Shown here piece after piece: positions 14,236-15,368 of a stretch of 15,368 bases of DNA (positions within the stretch are counted from its first letter, which is position 1; each line of letters opens with the position of its first letter). This stretch comes from an uncultured Prevotella sp. Its GTDB lineage: Bacteria; Bacteroidota; Bacteroidia; Bacteroidales; Bacteroidaceae. The stretch spans positions 1-15,368 of the forward strand of contig CAKQCV010000057.1 of the NCBI GenBank assembly GCA_934217675.1, read 5' to 3'. Made by a program: the position numbers and the translations under genes. The notes below the pieces were generated by a model. It did no database searches. It was not told where the DNA came from and saw nothing but the letters and a program-made list of their open reading frames with translations.

Positions 14236-14796
14236 TTAGTGTGATATTCTTCGCGCCCCAACATAGCGGCGAGAATAGAACGGCTCATTGGATTTGCTCA
14301 CTTTCACTCCACTTGTGCTGGCATGTATAAAACTAAAGTTTCCGTTCATTGGGTCATAGTCTACTACAATACCCACATGCCCTATTGACTTTCCAGAACG
14401 TGGACTGGTAAAGAACACGAGGTCTCCCGTCTGCAAATTACTGTCGTCAACAGCTTCTCCTTGTGCATATTGTCCTCGTGAAGAGCGGTTAAGCTCTATT
14501 CCCATTTGCCTGTAAAGATAACTTGTAAAACCTGAGCAGTCGAAGCCTCCTGGACCTGATGCACCTGAGCGATAACGTGTTCCTATCAGCGAAAAGGCTT
14601 CATCCATAAGATTTTCCATCGAGGCTACATCATAATTGTCGATATGCCCATCATTGGTATAAAGGAAATCAAAATTGTCAATTTCGTCAATTTGCTGCTG
14701 GTTGTCATTATCGTTGTCGGGCAACTGGTTTGCCATTGCCGGCATAGCAAAGGCACATAATGAAACTACAGCAATTTTTATTTTCTTCAATATCAT
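14236..14796 (-). CDS. Secreted NlpC/P60-family peptidase
   Basis: This 186-residue exported cysteine peptidase has a signal peptide at 1-22 (MILKKIK, hydrophobic core, cut after AMA). An acidic/Gln-rich linker (25-50) follows, then an NlpC/P60 domain at about 58-183. The catalytic residues are visible: Cys87 in FDCSGF, His140 in IGHVGIVVD and His158 in FIHAST. The preceding GTRYRSGASGPGGFDCSG is typical of the family. These enzymes usually cleave the gamma-D-glutamyl to diamino acid bond in peptidoglycan stem peptides; there is no SH3 or LysM targeting domain. The ATG at 14796 is chosen over the in-frame ATG at 14859 because it begins a clean signal peptide, while the upstream 21 residues are not signal-like. 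It is first in a two-gene unit with the CapA-family lipoprotein. Confidence 0.9.
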   Translation of the reverse strand: MILKKIKIAVVSLCAFAMPAMANQLPDNDNDNQQQIDEIDNFDFLYTNDGHIDNYDVASMENLMDEAFSLIGTRYRSGASGPGGFDCSGFTSYLYRQMGIELNRSSRGQYAQGEAVDDSNLQTGDLVFFTSPRSGKSIGHVGIVVDYDPMNGNFSFIHASTSGVKVSKSNEPFYSRRYVGARRISH

Positions 14797-14820
14797 AATT
14801 AATATATTTTCATGCGCAGC

Positions 14821-14840
14821 CTTTCCGCAAGGCGGAGAAG
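14821..14840 (-). promoter_or_regulatory. Hairpin in the leader of the NlpC/P60 gene
   Basis: On the - strand CTTCTCCGC and GCGGAAAG pair over 8 positions with one bulged C and a CTT loop. It ends about 25 bases before the ATG at 14796, within the probable 5' leader, and could modulate translation or mRNA stability. No clear TAnnTTTG promoter was found upstream. Confidence 0.35.
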
Positions 14841-15269
14841 GGGAATCATCGAAAATCAACGATAATATATTGCGCTGTTGTTAATTGCAAGCGGTTGGAA
14901 ATATAAGCAAGAATACGAAAAGAGGCAATGCCACATATTCCTGTTTTTTCATCCGTCCTACTTGTTATAGATTTGTTCTCGATTGCGAAGATAATAAAAA
15001 AAATTGTATTACGAAAATGTTTCACATTAATTCAAACGCATTGTTTCACGCCGAACAGTATACAAACGCAGCATTATCGTCATTGATTTACAACGACTTA
15101 TAAAGTCAATAAAAAACATTTTCTTTAAGTTGTAACATTTACATCTTTTAATATTATAATAGGCTGTTACACCATTTATCATTAAATATTCTTCGTCCAA
15201 ATGGTGAAAGATGCCGTGGTTGATATAGGGGAAACAAAAAAGAGAAGAAAATAAAATCTTTACAAAATA
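14841..15269. other. Intergenic AT-rich region with no convincing gene
   Basis: About 430 bases between the NlpC/P60 leader and the terminal repeat array. The open frames here are short, lack family motifs or signal peptides, and are rich in Phe, Ile and Lys as expected from AT-rich noncoding DNA. It must hold the NlpC/P60 promoter, which I could not place. A TAGATTTG (14968-14975, + strand) matches a -7 box, but it has no -33 partner and no gene behind it. A short inverted repeat lies at 15170-15206. Confidence 0.6.
15170..15206. repeat. Short inverted repeat in the right intergenic region
   Basis: CACCATTT (15170-15177) and AAATGGTG (15199-15206) are exact reverse complements, with a 21-base AT-rich spacer. 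No T-run follows on either strand, so it is not a typical terminator. Its role is unknown. Confidence 0.5.
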
Positions 15270-15368
15270 GCGCCACTTGCGCCACTTGCGCCATTGCGCC
15301 AAATACAGTAAATACAGTAAAAAACCCCATTTTAGCTATTTTGGCGCAAATGGCGCAATGGCGCAAGT
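15270..15368. repeat. Iteron-like array of GCGCC/GGCGC units, cut by the window edge
   Basis: On the left are GCGCCACTT (15270-15278), GCGCCACTT (15279-15287), GCGCCATT (15288-15295) and GCGCCAAAT (15296-15304). Next comes the tandem pair AAATACAGT (15301-15309 and 15310-15318). On the right, in inverse orientation, are GGCGCAAAT (15343-15351), GGCGCAAT (15352-15359) and GGCGCAAGT (15360-15368). Bases 15284-15301 and 15351-15368 form a perfect 18-bp inverted repeat about 49 bases apart. The array probably continues past the window. An ATG at 15350 reads into the repeat (MAQWRK) and could be the start of a + strand frame, but repeats of this sequence give such peptides on either strand. Confidence 0.85.

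Noticed and set aside
14797..14859. Upstream in-frame start for the NlpC/P60 gene, adding 21 residues
   Set aside because: It would bury the signal peptide behind a Pro-, Cys- and charge-containing stretch and place the hairpin at 14821-14840 in coding sequence. The ATG at 14796 starts a proper signal peptide.
14968..14975. TAGATTTG as a + strand promoter
   Set aside because: No TTTG at the right spacing, and no gene follows on the + strand within the window.
15027..15302. Open frame on the - strand reading MAQWRKWRKWR
   Set aside because: Its start is made of the GGCGCAA repeat, and the rest is low-information AT-rich sequence with no domain. The repeat gives the same peptide on the other strand.

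Overview
This window looks like chromosomal DNA from a Bacteroidota, most likely a Prevotella-like member of the Bacteroidales. The evidence is the lipoprotein gene gldH (a family restricted to this phylum), TAnnTTTG-type promoter boxes in place of sigma70 boxes, A-rich leaders instead of strong Shine-Dalgarno sequences, and a moderately AT-rich composition. Most of the window is housekeeping DNA. No insertion sequence, phage gene, CRISPR array, rRNA or tRNA could be recognised.

Left part, + strand (1-6223): the 3' end of a purH-type gene that stops after the IMP cyclohydrolase domain, followed by a compact elongasome operon mreB-mreC-mreD-mrdA-rodA. These genes encode the actin-like filament, its membrane partners, the transpeptidase PBP2 and the SEDS glycosyltransferase RodA, which together build the lateral cell wall. 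Gaps are short and mrdA and rodA overlap by 20 bases. The exception is the mreB-mreC gap, which carries a long hairpin. The operon ends at a bidirectional hairpin terminator (about 6230-6285).

Middle, - strand (6337-9522): holB (DNA polymerase III delta prime), ricT (PSP1-domain iron-sulfur RNA-processing factor with a long disordered tail) and gldH (lipoprotein), transcribed in that order as a likely operon. A divergent intergenic region (9523-9810) separates holB from a + strand XylE-type sugar/H+ symporter gene (9811-11268), which ends at a second convergent terminator (11320-11363).

Right part, - strand (11385-14796): two transcription units. The first is an NlpC/P60 secreted peptidase followed by a CapA-family metallophosphatase-fold lipoprotein, ending in its own terminator. 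The second encodes a 5'-nucleotidase split into two exported proteins, with the C-terminal (substrate-binding) domain gene upstream of the N-terminal (catalytic) domain gene. Its well-formed promoter is nested inside the preceding terminator.

The last 570 bases have no convincing gene but end in an array of 8-9 base iteron-like direct and inverted repeats built on GCGCC/GGCGC, cut by the window edge. Together with a perfect 18-base in-frame palindrome just after the lipobox of the CapA gene and the mreB-mreC hairpin, this array is the least ordinary part of the window. I did not find a clearly new multi-gene system.
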